In this document: positions 51,100 through 61,561 of the stretch, piece by piece
Numbering within the stretch: position 1 is the first letter of the stretch
Layout of the letters: every line of letters starts with the position of its first letter
Source: Prorocentrum cordatum
Taxonomy: Eukaryota; Sar; Dinophyceae; Prorocentrales; Prorocentraceae
Length of the DNA stretch: 64,000 bases
Assembly (NCBI GenBank): GCA_963575745.1
Contig: CAUYUJ010011248.1
Location: 403,768-467,767 of the forward strand
Direction: 5' to 3'
The notes under the pieces: generated by a model
Seen by the model: only the letters and a program-made list of their open reading frames with translations
Databases searched by the model: none
Told to the model about the DNA's origin: nothing
Translations under genes and position numbers: made by a program

Positions 51100-52360
51100 C
51101 CAGGTGCCAAGAGGAAAGATCAGGGCCCAGGCGACGGGGAGAATTTGGGAGGCAATGTACGACGACGACGAGGTGAACATCAACGAGATCAGGTCAGGGC
51201 TGACGGCTATGGGATTTGATGACAAGGTCGTCGACGGGATTTTCGGCACTGGCATGGAAGTGTCTAGGGAGCTTAGCGGAGTCAGGAGATTGATTCGTCT
51301 CTACAGGAAAGGGCAGCAGCAGGTACAAGCTCACGTGTCTGAAGTTTAGTATCCAGTGAGGGTAACAGGACTGGAAGATAATGGGCTTGATACCGGGGCT
51401 CGCCATGGACCTCAGTACCTGTGACGAGCACGGTAATCCAGGCTATGCGTGCAAAAGCCAAGCATATCATCAAAAGCGCGGCAGCGCTGTTGTTATGTGT
51501 TCAGCGTTCAGCCGCCTGCAGTCGTTCACCACCAGGAGAATTGGGGCTGATAAGATGAGGGATGTCGGGCTACGGGATTAAACATCCCACATTCGCGTTT
51601 GAGTTATTCGAAGTTCAACGCTGGAGTTGGTGGTGGTACTTCCTCTTCGAGCACCCTGCTAACGCTTCCAGCTGGGCCACGTCGTCCATGCAGAGAATGT
51701 AAAGACACATGTGTATTAACGTGTTGGGGCGACCTGTGCTGCTACGACTTGAAGCAAGTGGCGGTGGTGAGTGGCGGGGGGGGGGGGGGGGGGGGGGGGG
51801 GAGAGGAAGTACCGATACAAAAACAACAACCAGGGTTTATGACGAACAGCCATCGCTTTTGGAAGTCGCTAAGCCGCAGTGCCATGGACGGCATAGGCAC
51901 ACAGAGGTAGCTGGGGGAGGGGGGACTAGGACAGCTGAGGTATATCCGGTTAGATTGTGCGTAGCGGTACTGGATGGGCTCATGCGTCAGTTGAGGGAAG
52001 AAGGCCGCTACGGATGCTCGTTGCTATCGTGTGGCCCAGACGTTAGCTTAGTGAACACCAGCCACGACCAGAACGACACAATGGAGGCGACTTTGAAACA
52101 GGACGCGGACGAGTTGGAAGCCATTACTTGGGGCCGGAAATATTACGGTACCGCGCCACCCCAGAGGACCGCTGTGCTGTTCATCAACGACATGGCCCCC
52201 AAAGTGGATGACAGACCAGTCCGCGAGATACGGGGTAAGGAGAGCGGGGGGGGGGGGAGTTCATGGTGGCGGGATATATTTGGCCACGTGCATGTACTGC
52301 CCAGAAGAGGATATCCAGCCACGCAATTGTCATGTCAGGGCTGCCAACGCGAAGGATGGC
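51100..52360 (+). pseudogene. Methyltransferase-like accessory domain, decayed
   Basis: An acidic helix (WEAMYDDDEVNINEIRSGL), then MGLIPGLAMDLSTCDEHGNP, VVMCSAFSRLQS (compare C-x-x-F-S of the young element), and after a long G-run (51776-51800) VYPVRLCVAVLDGLMRQLRE. The last part matches the end of the domain, where the young element has RYPPQFVRTVARAIADHW. Confidence 0.55.
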
Positions 52361-52439
52361 TAAACTAACCGCAGACGTGTTAAGCCTGCGGACATATAGG
52401 CCAGTTCAGGCCGAGCACGCGACCATATATCTGCGTGGT

Positions 52440-52950
52440 ACGAAAGGAAGAAGGTAACACATTCGCTGGGGATGATGCGTCTCGAAGCGAATTAAATCCG
52501 ATTATGGTAACTATAGCTCGGGAGGATGGAGCAGTTCTGGAAGCACCGCGTGCACGAGAAAGTAAAGGAGGGAGTCTCCCGGAATGTCACCAGAACGTGC
52601 CCGATTGGGACAAGATGTATCGACATCAACATGGGCGGCGGCAACAATCCATTGTACCGATCGCGTCTAGTGGCTCAGCAAATTATGCACAGCTCCAAGG
52701 AAAGGAACATTTTTGTTGCCACGCCCCCGCTAGAGGCTCACGCGTTGTTGTTTTCGACGGCGGTCACCGAAGGCATCGAGTTCGAGCGCGGAGAGCGCGA
52801 AAGAGGTCTCAAGCTAGCGCTCATCGGTGTGTCAAGTGCTTATTACTATAATAAAGCGAAGGGGAACATATTCGTCACGCTGCCCGAGGGGGATTACGAG
52901 CCTGCACGGTGTGGAAAACCGTTTAAATTATCTTGGCGAAGGGCTCAACC
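52440..52950 (+). pseudogene. Reverse transcriptase, N-terminal part
   Basis: RCIDINMGGGNNPLYRSRLV, ATPPLEAHALLFSTAVTEG, LALIGVSSAYYYNKAK (the first catalytic Asp replaced by Gly in DVxxAF), FVTLPEGDYEPARCGK. Cut off by the tandem repeat that starts near 52985. Confidence 0.75.
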
Positions 52951-52984
52951 ATATGCAAGTGCAAGTGCCGCCGGGCAGGTGGGA

Positions 52985-53715
52985 CGCAGCAGGGTGAACT
53001 CCCTATGGGGCCACGATCTTCGTGAGGGGTGTGCCGGAATGGGGCGGGGCCGCCATGCGAACGAAGCCACTGGCGCCTTCTGTGGAGCTCCCCATGGGGC
53101 CACGAGGGGTGTGCCGAAATTGGGCGGGGCCGCCATGCGAACGCAGCCACTGGCGCCTTCTGTGGGGCTCCCAGTGGGGCCGCGAACCGTGTGAGGGGCG
53201 TGCCGAAGTGGGTTTGGGCCGCCATGCGAACGCAGCCACTGGCGCCTTCTGTGGAGCTCCCTATGAGCTCACGAAACGTGTGAGGGGTGTGCCGAAATGG
53301 GGCGGGGCCGCCATGCGAACGCAGCCACTGGCGCCTTCTGTGGAGCTCCCTATGGGGCCACGAGCCGTGTGAGGGTGCGCCGAAAAGGGGCATGGCCGCC
53401 ATGCGAACGCAGCCACTCGCGCCTTCTGTGGGGCTCCCTATGGGGCCACGAGCCGTGTGAGGGGGGTGCCGACATGGGGCGGGGCCGCCATGCGAACGCA
53501 GCCACTGGCGCCGTCTGTGGAGCTCCCCATGGGGCCACGATCCTCGTGAGGGGTGTTCCGAAATGGGGTGTGGCCGCCATGCGAACGCAGCCGCTGGCGC
53601 CTGTGGGGCTCCCTATGGGGCCACGAGCCGTGTGAAGGGGCGTGCCGAAGTGGGTTGGGGCCGCCATGCGAACGCAGCCACTGGCGCCTTCTGTGGAGCT
53701 CCCGTCGAACCGTGT
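52985..53715. repeat. Tandem repeat of about 57-90 bases, about eight units, inside the RT
   Basis: Units contain GCCGCCATGCGAACGCAGCC, ACTGGCGCCTTCTGTGG and CTCCCTATGGGGCCACGA. Overlapping open frames on both strands come from the repeat. A related piece, GAGGCCACGATCCGTGTGAG, reappears near 55010. Confidence 0.85.
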
Positions 53716-53835
53716 ATGATGCTGATGGATGATGGATGATGGTGATGATGATGATGGTGACGATGGTGATGATGATGATGCTGATGATGATGGTGATGAT
53801 CATGATGATGATGATGATGATGATGACGGGAGGAG
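53715..53835. repeat. (GAT)n microsatellite
   Basis: GATGATG repeats with GGT and GCT variants. Confidence 0.9.
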
Positions 53836-53934
53836 GGGAGGAGGGGGAGGAGAGCAGGAGGAAGGAACGCGGGGGACTGTCTCTTCAACGAGGACCCAAC
53901 ACCACATGATTGTTGGGAACGATGTACGGTACCC

Positions 53935-54470
53935 GTGATGCGGCCAGCGATTTGGGAGGATTGCTACGTATATTTTGTTATGGGCATCGGCTTCCACAGC
54001 GGCATTGCGCCCCCATGCGTATTCAAACGCAAAGCGAGGAACTTATGGTTAACATCGCATGGAGACGATGTCGCTTTGCCGGCTAACGATGATGACGTGG
54101 CTTGGTCCGAGGAGATCAGTACACATGCTGAGGTGAGTACACGAGGGAGACTTGGGCCAAATAGGAAAGGCTTAAACGCTACTCGAATACCCAACCGTAT
54201 CGCTGAATTGAATTCGATTGTATTTGGTGCGAGGCTGACCAACGTCAGGGGGGGGTACAGTCGCCAGGGAGCGTAATTTGGATGATCACAAGGCTCGACG
54301 TGGCGTGCCTAGGGAAAAGCTAACACACAGCAAGGGGGGCAATGACTTGCTACCTACCCGTGAAGCCAAACAGTGCCAGGCATTAGTAGCGCACGCTAAT
54401 TATATAGTTCAGGATCGTGCGGGCATTCAATTCTCGGTTACTGAAACGGCAATATCCATGTCAGCCCCCC
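53935..54470 (+). pseudogene. Reverse transcriptase, C-terminal part
   Basis: IAPPCVFKRKARNLWLTSHG-DD (the catalytic HGDD of dinoflagellate copia RT), EVSTRGRLGPNRKGL, then in another phase EAKQCQALVAHANYIVQDRA and IQFSVTE. It continues the RT cut at 52950. A mixed C-run, T-run and G-run at 54465-54518 follows. Confidence 0.75.
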
Positions 54471-54589
54471 CCCCCCCCCCCCCCGCTCGAGGTTTTTTTT
54501 TTAAGGGGGGGGGGGGGGTAAAACGGGGAGCATATCCAAGGGGGCATGGCATGCCATGATACCAGTATGTTTACCAGGACAGGCCAAAA

Positions 54590-54725
54590 CAATTCAGGGC
54601 ATGGACAGATACCGATAACGCTGAGTGCGAGAGAAAGAGGGAAACCACGAGCGGAATATATGTTACGCGGGGGAATCATTTGGTATCGTCATGGGGCTCT
54701 ATTCAAAGTTTGTTTGCGCTATCTA
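54590..54725 (+). pseudogene. RNase H fragment
   Basis: In the phase covering 54603-54723: a DTDNAECERKRETTSGI-like strand (first Asp, as in DSDWAGCRRTRRSTSG), then WGSIQSLFALSSG. The Glu and later residues are lost where the next repeat begins. Confidence 0.65.
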
Positions 54726-54729
54726 GTGG

Positions 54730-55250
54730 CCTTCGGCCCATCCGCCACCGTGCCTGGGTGGTGGGTGAGAGGCCTCGTAGATGTTGGTTGCGATCCCGTG
54801 GTGGTGCCTGAAGTGGTACTTGGGGCTTCTTTGGGGCTTCTTGGGGGCCGCTAAGGGCCGTGGCGGCCGGCGGGCGGCGGCCGGCGGGCGGCGGCGGCCG
54901 GCGGGCGGGCGGCCGGCGGCTGGCGGGCGGGAGCCTTGGGAGCGCACTTGGAGCAATCTTGGAAGCCATCGGGCAAAGAAGGCGAGAGCTCAAAGTCAGG
55001 AACCCCTCCGAGGCCACGATCCGTGTGAGGGGTGTCATAAAATAGCCTCTCCAAAGTCACGCGACAAGCCGCGCCGGAGCCAAGGGGGCACGCCGGGAAC
55101 CCCAGGGGGCAGGTCGGGAACCCCAGGGCTCACGCGACAAGCCCAAAGAGATTTGGAAATCTGGGCTCTGGCCCCCTTAAAGAATCTCCAGGAATGAGGA
55201 CTGAGGCTCAGGGGATGAGGGAGAGGACCTTAGGACACGCTCACTCCGTG
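54730..55250. repeat. GC-rich non-coding sequence with a CGGC/GGGC minisatellite
   Basis: GGCCGGCGGGC units at about 54865-54930; CGGGAACCCCAGGG twice near 55090-55130. No gene. Confidence 0.6.
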
Positions 55251-55254
55251 CCCG

Positions 55255-56235
55255 AGGCACGGTGGCGGATGACGGGAAGCGCCTCCAGCGTGCACCGTTG
55301 GTTCTGGGGTTTCATTTTCTTTAACTAAGGGCTACCGATTCCATGCGGGACCTCGCTGGCGGATGACGGGAAGCGCCTTCTCGGAACGAGAAAGTGTTGG
55401 GAATTTGTTAGAGGAAGCTGAGAAAGGTTCATTTAAAGAACAGAGACGCGAGGGGCCCCTGGCTCGCGGTTGCAAATTATCATAGCTTGGCGGATGACGG
55501 GAAACGCCTTCTCGGAACGAGAAGGTGATGGGAGCTTGTTAGAGGAAGCTGAGTAAGGTACATTTAAGAACAGAGACGCGAGGGACCCCTGGCTCGCGAT
55601 TGCAAATTAGGCATCGCTTGGCGGATGACTGGAAGCGCCTTCTCGGAACGAGAAGGTGATGGGAGTTTGTTAGAGGAAGCTGAGTAAGGTACATTTAAAG
55701 AACAGAGACGCGAGGGACCCCTGGCTCGCGATTGCAAATTGCCGAAGCTTGGCGGATGACGGGAAGCGCCTTCTCGGAACGAGAAGGTGATGGGAGTTTG
55801 TGAGAGTAAGCTGAGTAAGGTACATTTAAAGAACAGAGACGCGATGGACCCCTGGCTCGGGATTGCAAATTGTTCAAATTCCCTTATCGCTCCGCGGATG
55901 ACGGGAAGCGCCTTCTCGGAACGAGAAGGTGATGGGAGTTTGTCAGAGGAAGCTTTCTACGGAACTAATAAAGAACTTAACCGCGAGGGACAACGGGCTC
56001 GCAATCGGGCGGCGCTTTTCGCTTGGCGGATGACGGGAAGCGCCTTCTCGGAACGAGAAGGTGATGAGAGTTTGTTAGAGGCATCATTCCTCAGAACTAA
56101 TAAGGAACAAACTCGCGAGGGACAACGGGCTCGGGGTCGCTCGGGACCTTTCGCTTGCTTGATGACGGGAAGCGCCTTCTCGGAACGAGAAGGTGATGGG
56201 AGTTTGTTAGAGGCATCATTCCTCAGAACTAATTA
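55255..56235. repeat. R6 tandem repeat, about 130-base units, eight copies
   Basis: Each unit carries GGCGGATGACGGGAAGCGCC and the perfect hairpin CCTTCTCG-GAA-CGAGAAGG, then GTGATGGGAGTTTGTTAGAG. Later units differ in their second half (GGGACAACGGGCTCG in place of the ACATTTAAAGAACAGAGACG part). Confidence 0.9.
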
Positions 56236-56640
56236 CTCCGACGGAAGAACCCCACATAGGAATCCTCTGGGCGAATCGGGAAAAAACCATCACCGTCGTC
56301 CTCGTGGTTGGTGAGGCGTCCTGGCTGTCTCTTCTGCGTATATTTCCTCTCGCCTTGGCGCGGGCCCCCCTTCCACTCCTTACGTTGTCCCCATCCTCGC
56401 CCCCCTGTTTGTTCCGCGCCCCGCCACCTCCTCCCCTTCCTGTTGCATGAGCGCGCATGTCGATGTTCCTCGGCGCCGTCGCCGCCACGGCCAGCACAGG
56501 CGCGTTCTCTACTGGTCACGTCGCGCAGCCGTTGGGGCAACCCCGCGGGCCAGGCTGTCGGGGCAACCCCGCGAGCCGTTGGCGCGCAAGACCAAGCCGT
56601 TGGGACAACCCCGCGGGCTTCGAGCGAGGCGCAGCCGCGC
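56236..56640. repeat. Non-coding sequence with a GGCAACCCCGCG minisatellite
   Basis: GTTGGGGCAACCCCGCGGGC-like units at about 56531-56620, at the 3' end of the helicase fragment. Otherwise nothing recognised. Confidence 0.6.
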
Positions 56641-57450
56641 TCAGGCGGAAGGCAGCACGAAGCCCAGCTCTGCCGCGAGCTGCTTCGCCTCCGCCCTGGA
56701 CAAAACCGCTCTCTTGTCGAACTCCAGGAGCGCCTTCCGCAGGGACGCCGGCGGCCCGCACTCCAGGAACTCTCGCGGCGGCGGCCGCAGGATCAGCATG
56801 TTCCGCATGCACGTGGCGCGGGAGAACATGACGTAGAGGTGCAGCCACCACTGCTCGTCCGACATGCCCGTGCGGCCAGCGTCCTCGTCTCTCGCGCAGT
56901 CGATGGTGACGCCCTTGCGCAGCGTCTGGCCCTGCGACAGCGTGGAGGTCAGGTAGGACGCGTGCGTCAGGGTGAACCCCGAGCGGCGCACGCTGTGCGC
57001 CCCCGAGCTCTGCCATGTGAACTCCCTTTCGCTGGGCCTGAACATCAGCAAGCTCCGCGCTCGCGCCTCGGCCTGGCCGTCGTCGTCGGCGCCTTCGGCG
57101 CCCTGTCGCAGCACCTCGGCGACCTCCTGGTAGATCGGAGACTCCTTGAAGCCGTGCACCTGCAGCCAGATTCCCTGCGGTAGGAAGCGGGGGCGAAAGA
57201 GCTGGCCTGCCGAGCACTCCTCGTAGCGCTGCTCGTCCTCGTGGTGGAACTCGAAGGACACGATGGTGGCCCGCTGCTCCTGCACGAGCCCCAACTTCTT
57301 CTTCAGCTCCTCCTGCGCTGCCGTGAACCGCACCTCCATGCCGACGTGGGCCGGCAAAGCGCCGTGGATGTCCCCCGTCTTGTGCATGTTCGGGACGTTC
57401 AGGAGGCGCCGACCCGCGTCGGGCTCGCCCTGAATCGTGCCGCACTCGTC
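56641..57450 (-). pseudogene. PIF1-like helicase, C-terminal fragment
   Basis: Read on the minus strand: MHKTGDIHGALPAHVGMEVR (compare the GxLPxHxGMxVxLT region), QEQRATIVSFEFH, FTLTHASYLTSTLSQGQTLR (SF1 motif V; canonical form T-x-H-K-x-Q-G-x-T), VTIDCARDED and YVMFSRATCMRNMLILRPP (motif VI, canonical YVALSR). The ATPase motifs I-IV are missing; upstream sequence passes directly into R7 repeats. PIF1-type helicases unwind DNA and are common in eukaryotic mobile elements such as Helitrons; whether this is a host or element gene cannot be told. The frame is open but truncated, so it is probably non-functional. Confidence 0.6.
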
Positions 57451-57454
57451 AACG

Positions 57455-58115
57455 GCCTGCAGGAAAACAAGGAGCACGCCCAGACGAGGCCCCCGCCTGA
57501 GACTTCCTCCAAATTCAGGCTTGAGGAGCCCAACAGTGACGACAGTTACAGGATTCCGATGGCCCGCTCGGATTACCAACATGATCTGCGGGCCCCATAG
57601 GGAGGGAGCTCCCGCCTGAGACTTCCTCCCAATTCACTCACAGACGAGGCTCCCGCCTGAGACTTCCTCCATTTTCAGGCCTGGGGAGCTCAAAAGTGAC
57701 GACAGTTACAGGATTCCGATGACCCGCTCGGATTACCAACATGATCTGCGGGCCCCATAGGGAGGGGGCTCCCGCCTGAGCCTTCCTCAGAATTCACTCA
57801 CAGACGAGGCTCCCGCCTGAGACTTCCTCCAAATTCAGGCTTGAGGAGCCCAAAAGTGACGACAGTTACAGGATTCCGATGACCCGCTCGGATTACCAAC
57901 ATGATCTGCGGGCCCCATAGGGAGGGAGCTCCCGCTTGAGACTTCCTCCCAATTCACTCACAGACGAGGCTCCCGCCTGAGACTTCCTCCATTTTCAGGC
58001 CTGGGGAGCTCAAAAGTGACGACAGTTACAGGATTCCGATGACCCGCTCGGATTACCAACATGATCTGCGGGCCCCATAGGGAGGGGGCTCCCGCCTGAG
58101 ACTTCCTCACAATTT
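57455..58115. repeat. R7 tandem repeat, two alternating unit types
   Basis: About 160-base units with GACGACAGTTACAGGATTCC and CCAACATGATCTGCGGGCCC. Type a has CTCCAAATTCAGGCTTGAGG, type b has CTCCATTTTCAGGCCTGGGG; the order is a-b-a-b. The flank GCCTGAGACTTCCTCC resembles R1. Confidence 0.85.
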
Positions 58116-58119
58116 ACTC

Positions 58120-58236
58120 AATGATGATGAGGATGAGGATGATGAGTGGTGGTGAAGATGAGTGGTGAAGAGGATGATGATTGATTGTGAGTGGTGGTGG
58201 CGATGATGATGTTTGAATGAGGATGATGCCGATGCC

Positions 58237-58273
<37 letters not shown>

Positions 58274-58425
58274 TTCGTGAGCGTGTGAGAGAGTGCGAGT
58301 GCTGATGATGATGATGAGTATGTGAGTGACTAAGCATGTGAGAGAGCATCATCGATGATGCTGATGAGGTTGATGATGAGAGAGTGTGACTGAGTGTGAG
58401 TGGGTGTGTGTGTGTGTGTGTTCCT
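58120..58425. repeat. (GAT)n and (GT)n microsatellites
   Basis: GATGAT-rich sequence, ending in GTGTGTGTGT at about 58405-58420. Confidence 0.9.
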
Positions 58426-58474
58426 GTTCCTGCGCGGGGTGTCCAGAGAAAACAAGAACCCCACTTTGGATGTG

Positions 58475-58675
58475 GGGAATAAGGAACAAACTCGCGAGGG
58501 ACAACGGGCTCGGGGTCGCTCGGGACCTTTCGCTTGGCGGATGACGGGAAGCGCCTTCTCGGAACGAGAAGGTGATGGGAGTTTGTTAGAGGAATCCCTT
58601 CTTCAGAACTAATAAGGAACAAACTCGCGAGGGACAACGGGCTCGGGGTCGCTCGGGGCCTTTCGCGTGGCGTAT
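58475..58675. repeat. Isolated R6 unit and a half
   Basis: Same hairpin CCTTCTCGGAACGAGAAGG, closest to the last units of the 56 kb array. Confidence 0.85.
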
Positions 58676-61513
58676 TCCCCTCAAAAAGCCAGTTTCGCTG
58701 CAGACATCCTCGACAAATCGAGATCTTGAGGGAGTTGTTTTAAAACGTTCTTCGTCAAAAATGAGGCTCTCGCTCGAGGCATCCTCGAAACAGTGAGGTA
58801 CCCAAGGAGCTTGCGAAATCGCCGAAATCTTAAACATGAGGCTCCCGCTCGAGACATCCTCAGAAAAAAATGATGTCGGACGAGCTGCTTCAAGACGCCT
58901 TCTCTTCAAAATGGTGCTCTCGCTCGATACAACCTTGAAAAATGGAGACGTCCACGGAGCTTGCGAAACTAGACGGCCCAAGAGAGACTCAAGAAAGAGG
59001 AGGAAGAGGAGGAGGAGGAGGAGGAGGAGGAGGAGGAGGAGGACGAGGACGAGGACGAGGACGAGGAGGACGAGGAGGAGGAGGAGGAGGACGAGGGAGG
59101 GAGGAGGAGGAGGAGAAGGAGGAGGGAGGAGGAGGAGGAGGAGGAGGAGGAGAGGAGGAAGAGGAGGAGGAGGAGTAGGAGGAAGAGGGGGGCGCAGGAA
59201 GAGGACGAGGAGGAAGAGGAAGAGTAGAGCAGGATGAGGAGGACGAGGAGGAGGAGGAGGGGAGGAGGAGGGAAGGGGGAAGGAGGAGAAGGAGGAAGAG
59301 GAGGAGGAGGAGGAGGAGGAGGAGGAGGAGAAGGATACCGTACGCCCCCCCCGCCCGCCCGCCCCCGAACACACTCGGAACGCATACCGTACGCCCCCCC
59401 CGCCCGCCCGCCCCCGAACACATTCGGAACTCATACCGTACGCCCCCCCTCCCGCCCGCCCCCGAACACACTCGGAACGCATACCGTACGCCCCCCCCTC
59501 CCGCCCGCCCCCGAACACACTCGGAACTCATACCGTACGCCCCCCTCCCGCCCGCCCCCGAACACATCGGAACGCATACCGTACGCCCGTCCGCATACCC
59601 GCCCCCTCCCGCCCGCCCCCGAACACACTCGGAACGCATACCGTACGCCCCCCCCTCCCGCCCGCCCCCGAACACACTCGGAACGCATACTGTGTGCACG
59701 CATTCCGCGTGCGCGCGCAAGCTTAGAGAAGCGGCGCTTCCCGTTCTTGTCCGGAAAGGTTCCCCTCAAAACGGCCGTTTCGCCTGAGACATCCTCGAAC
59801 AATTGAGATCTTGAGGGAGTTGTTTTAAGACGTCTTACGTTGAAAACGGAGCTCTCGCTCGAGACATCCTCGAACAAGTGAGGTACCCAAGGAGCTTGCG
59901 AAATCGTCGAAATCTTAAACATGAGGCTCCCGCTCGAGACATCCTCAGAAAAAAATGATGTCGGACGAGCTGTTTCAAGACGTCTTCTCTTCAACATGGG
60001 GCTCTCGCTCGAGACATCCTCGAAAAATGGAGACGTCCACGGAGCTTGCGAAACTAGACGGCCCAAGAGAGACTCAAGAAAGAGAGGGAAGAGGAGGAAG
60101 AGGAGGAGGAGGAGGAGGAGGACGACGACGAAGACGGCCCAAGAGAGACTCAAGAAAGAGGAGGAAGAGGAGGAGGACGAGGAGGAGGAGGAGGAGGAGG
60201 AGGAGGAGAAGGAGGAGGACGAGGACGAGGACGAGGAGAGGACGAGGACGAGGAGGAGGACGAGGACGAGAGCGGAGGAGAGGAGGAGGAGGAGGAGGAG
60301 GAGGAGGAGGAGGAGGAAAGGAGGAGAGGAGGAAGAGGAGGAGGAGGAGGAGAAGGAGGAGGAGAGGAGAGAGCAGGAAGAGGAGGAGGGAGGAAAGAGT
60401 AGGAGCAGGATGAGGAGGAGGACGAGGAGGAGGAGGAGGGGGACGGGAAGGAGGAGAGGAGGACGACGAGGAGGACGAGGAGTACGAGGATGACGAGGAG
60501 GACGAGGAGGAGGAGGAGGAGGAGGAGGAGGAGGAGGAGAAGGATACCGTACGCCCCCCCCGCCCGCCCGCCCCCGAACACACTCGGAACGCATACCGTA
60601 CGCCCCCCCTCCCGCCCACCCCCGAACACACTCGGAACGCATACCGTACGCCCCCCCTCCCGCCGGCCCCCGAACACACTCGGAACGCATATTGTGTGCA
60701 CGCATTCTGCCCGCCCGCCCCTCCCAGAACACACCTGGCACGCATGCCGCACACCCTGCTCGTTCCGCCCCCCCCCAAGACACGTGCCGCAGACACGCGC
60801 ACTCACAGGCACATACACGCACGCAGCCGCACACACGTGCCCACATGCGCACACACGCACACACGCATACGCACGCATTCAGGCCACGCGCAACACCTGA
60901 CCAAAACAACCAGAGGCAACCACTAAACACAAGCTAAACAGGCGAACCATCTGGGCATTGAGGGTGGCCCATCAACGACCCCCCCATGTGTACGCATTCC
61001 GCGTTGCGTGGGAATCCGTGTACCTGCGCACGCAAGTTAAGAGAAGCGGCGCTTCCCGTTCTTGTCCGGAAAGGTTCCCCTCAAAATGACGATTTCGCCT
61101 GAGACATCCTCGAAAAATGAGATGTTGGAGGAGTTGTTTTAAGACGTCTTACGTGAAAAACGAAGCTCTCGCTCGAGACATCCTCGAACAAGTGAGGTAC
61201 CCAAGGAGCTTGCGAAATCGTCGAAATCTTAAAAATGAAGCTCCCGTTCGAGACATCCTCAGAAAAATGGGATGTCGGACGAGCTGCTTCAAGACGCCTT
61301 CTCTTCAAAATGGGGCTCTCGCTCGAGACATCCTCGAAATATGGAGACGTCCACGGAGCTTGCGAAATTAGGCGGCCCAAGAGAGACTCAAGAAAGAGGA
61401 GGAGGAGGAGGAGGAGGAGGAGGAGGACGAGGAGGAGGACGACGAAGACGGCCCAAGAGAGACTCAAGAAAGAGGAGGAAGAGGAGGAGGAGGAGGAGGA
61501 GGAGGAGAAGGAG

Positions 61514-61561
<48 letters not shown>

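Larger units (their letters stand above)
48441..54725 (+). mobile_element. Decayed copia-order retrotransposon
   Basis: Protein matches in several phases follow the order protease, integrase, linker, methyltransferase-like domain, reverse transcriptase, RNase H. That is the same order as the young element, but with a clearly different sequence. No gag, LTRs or target duplication were found. The RT is interrupted by tandem repeats (52985-53930). Stops and frame changes occur every 100-300 bases, so it is an old, dead copy. Confidence 0.75.

Noticed and set aside
53022-53635. Plus-strand Gly/Arg/His-rich protein
   Set aside because: Translation of the tandem repeat, with similar frames on both strands.
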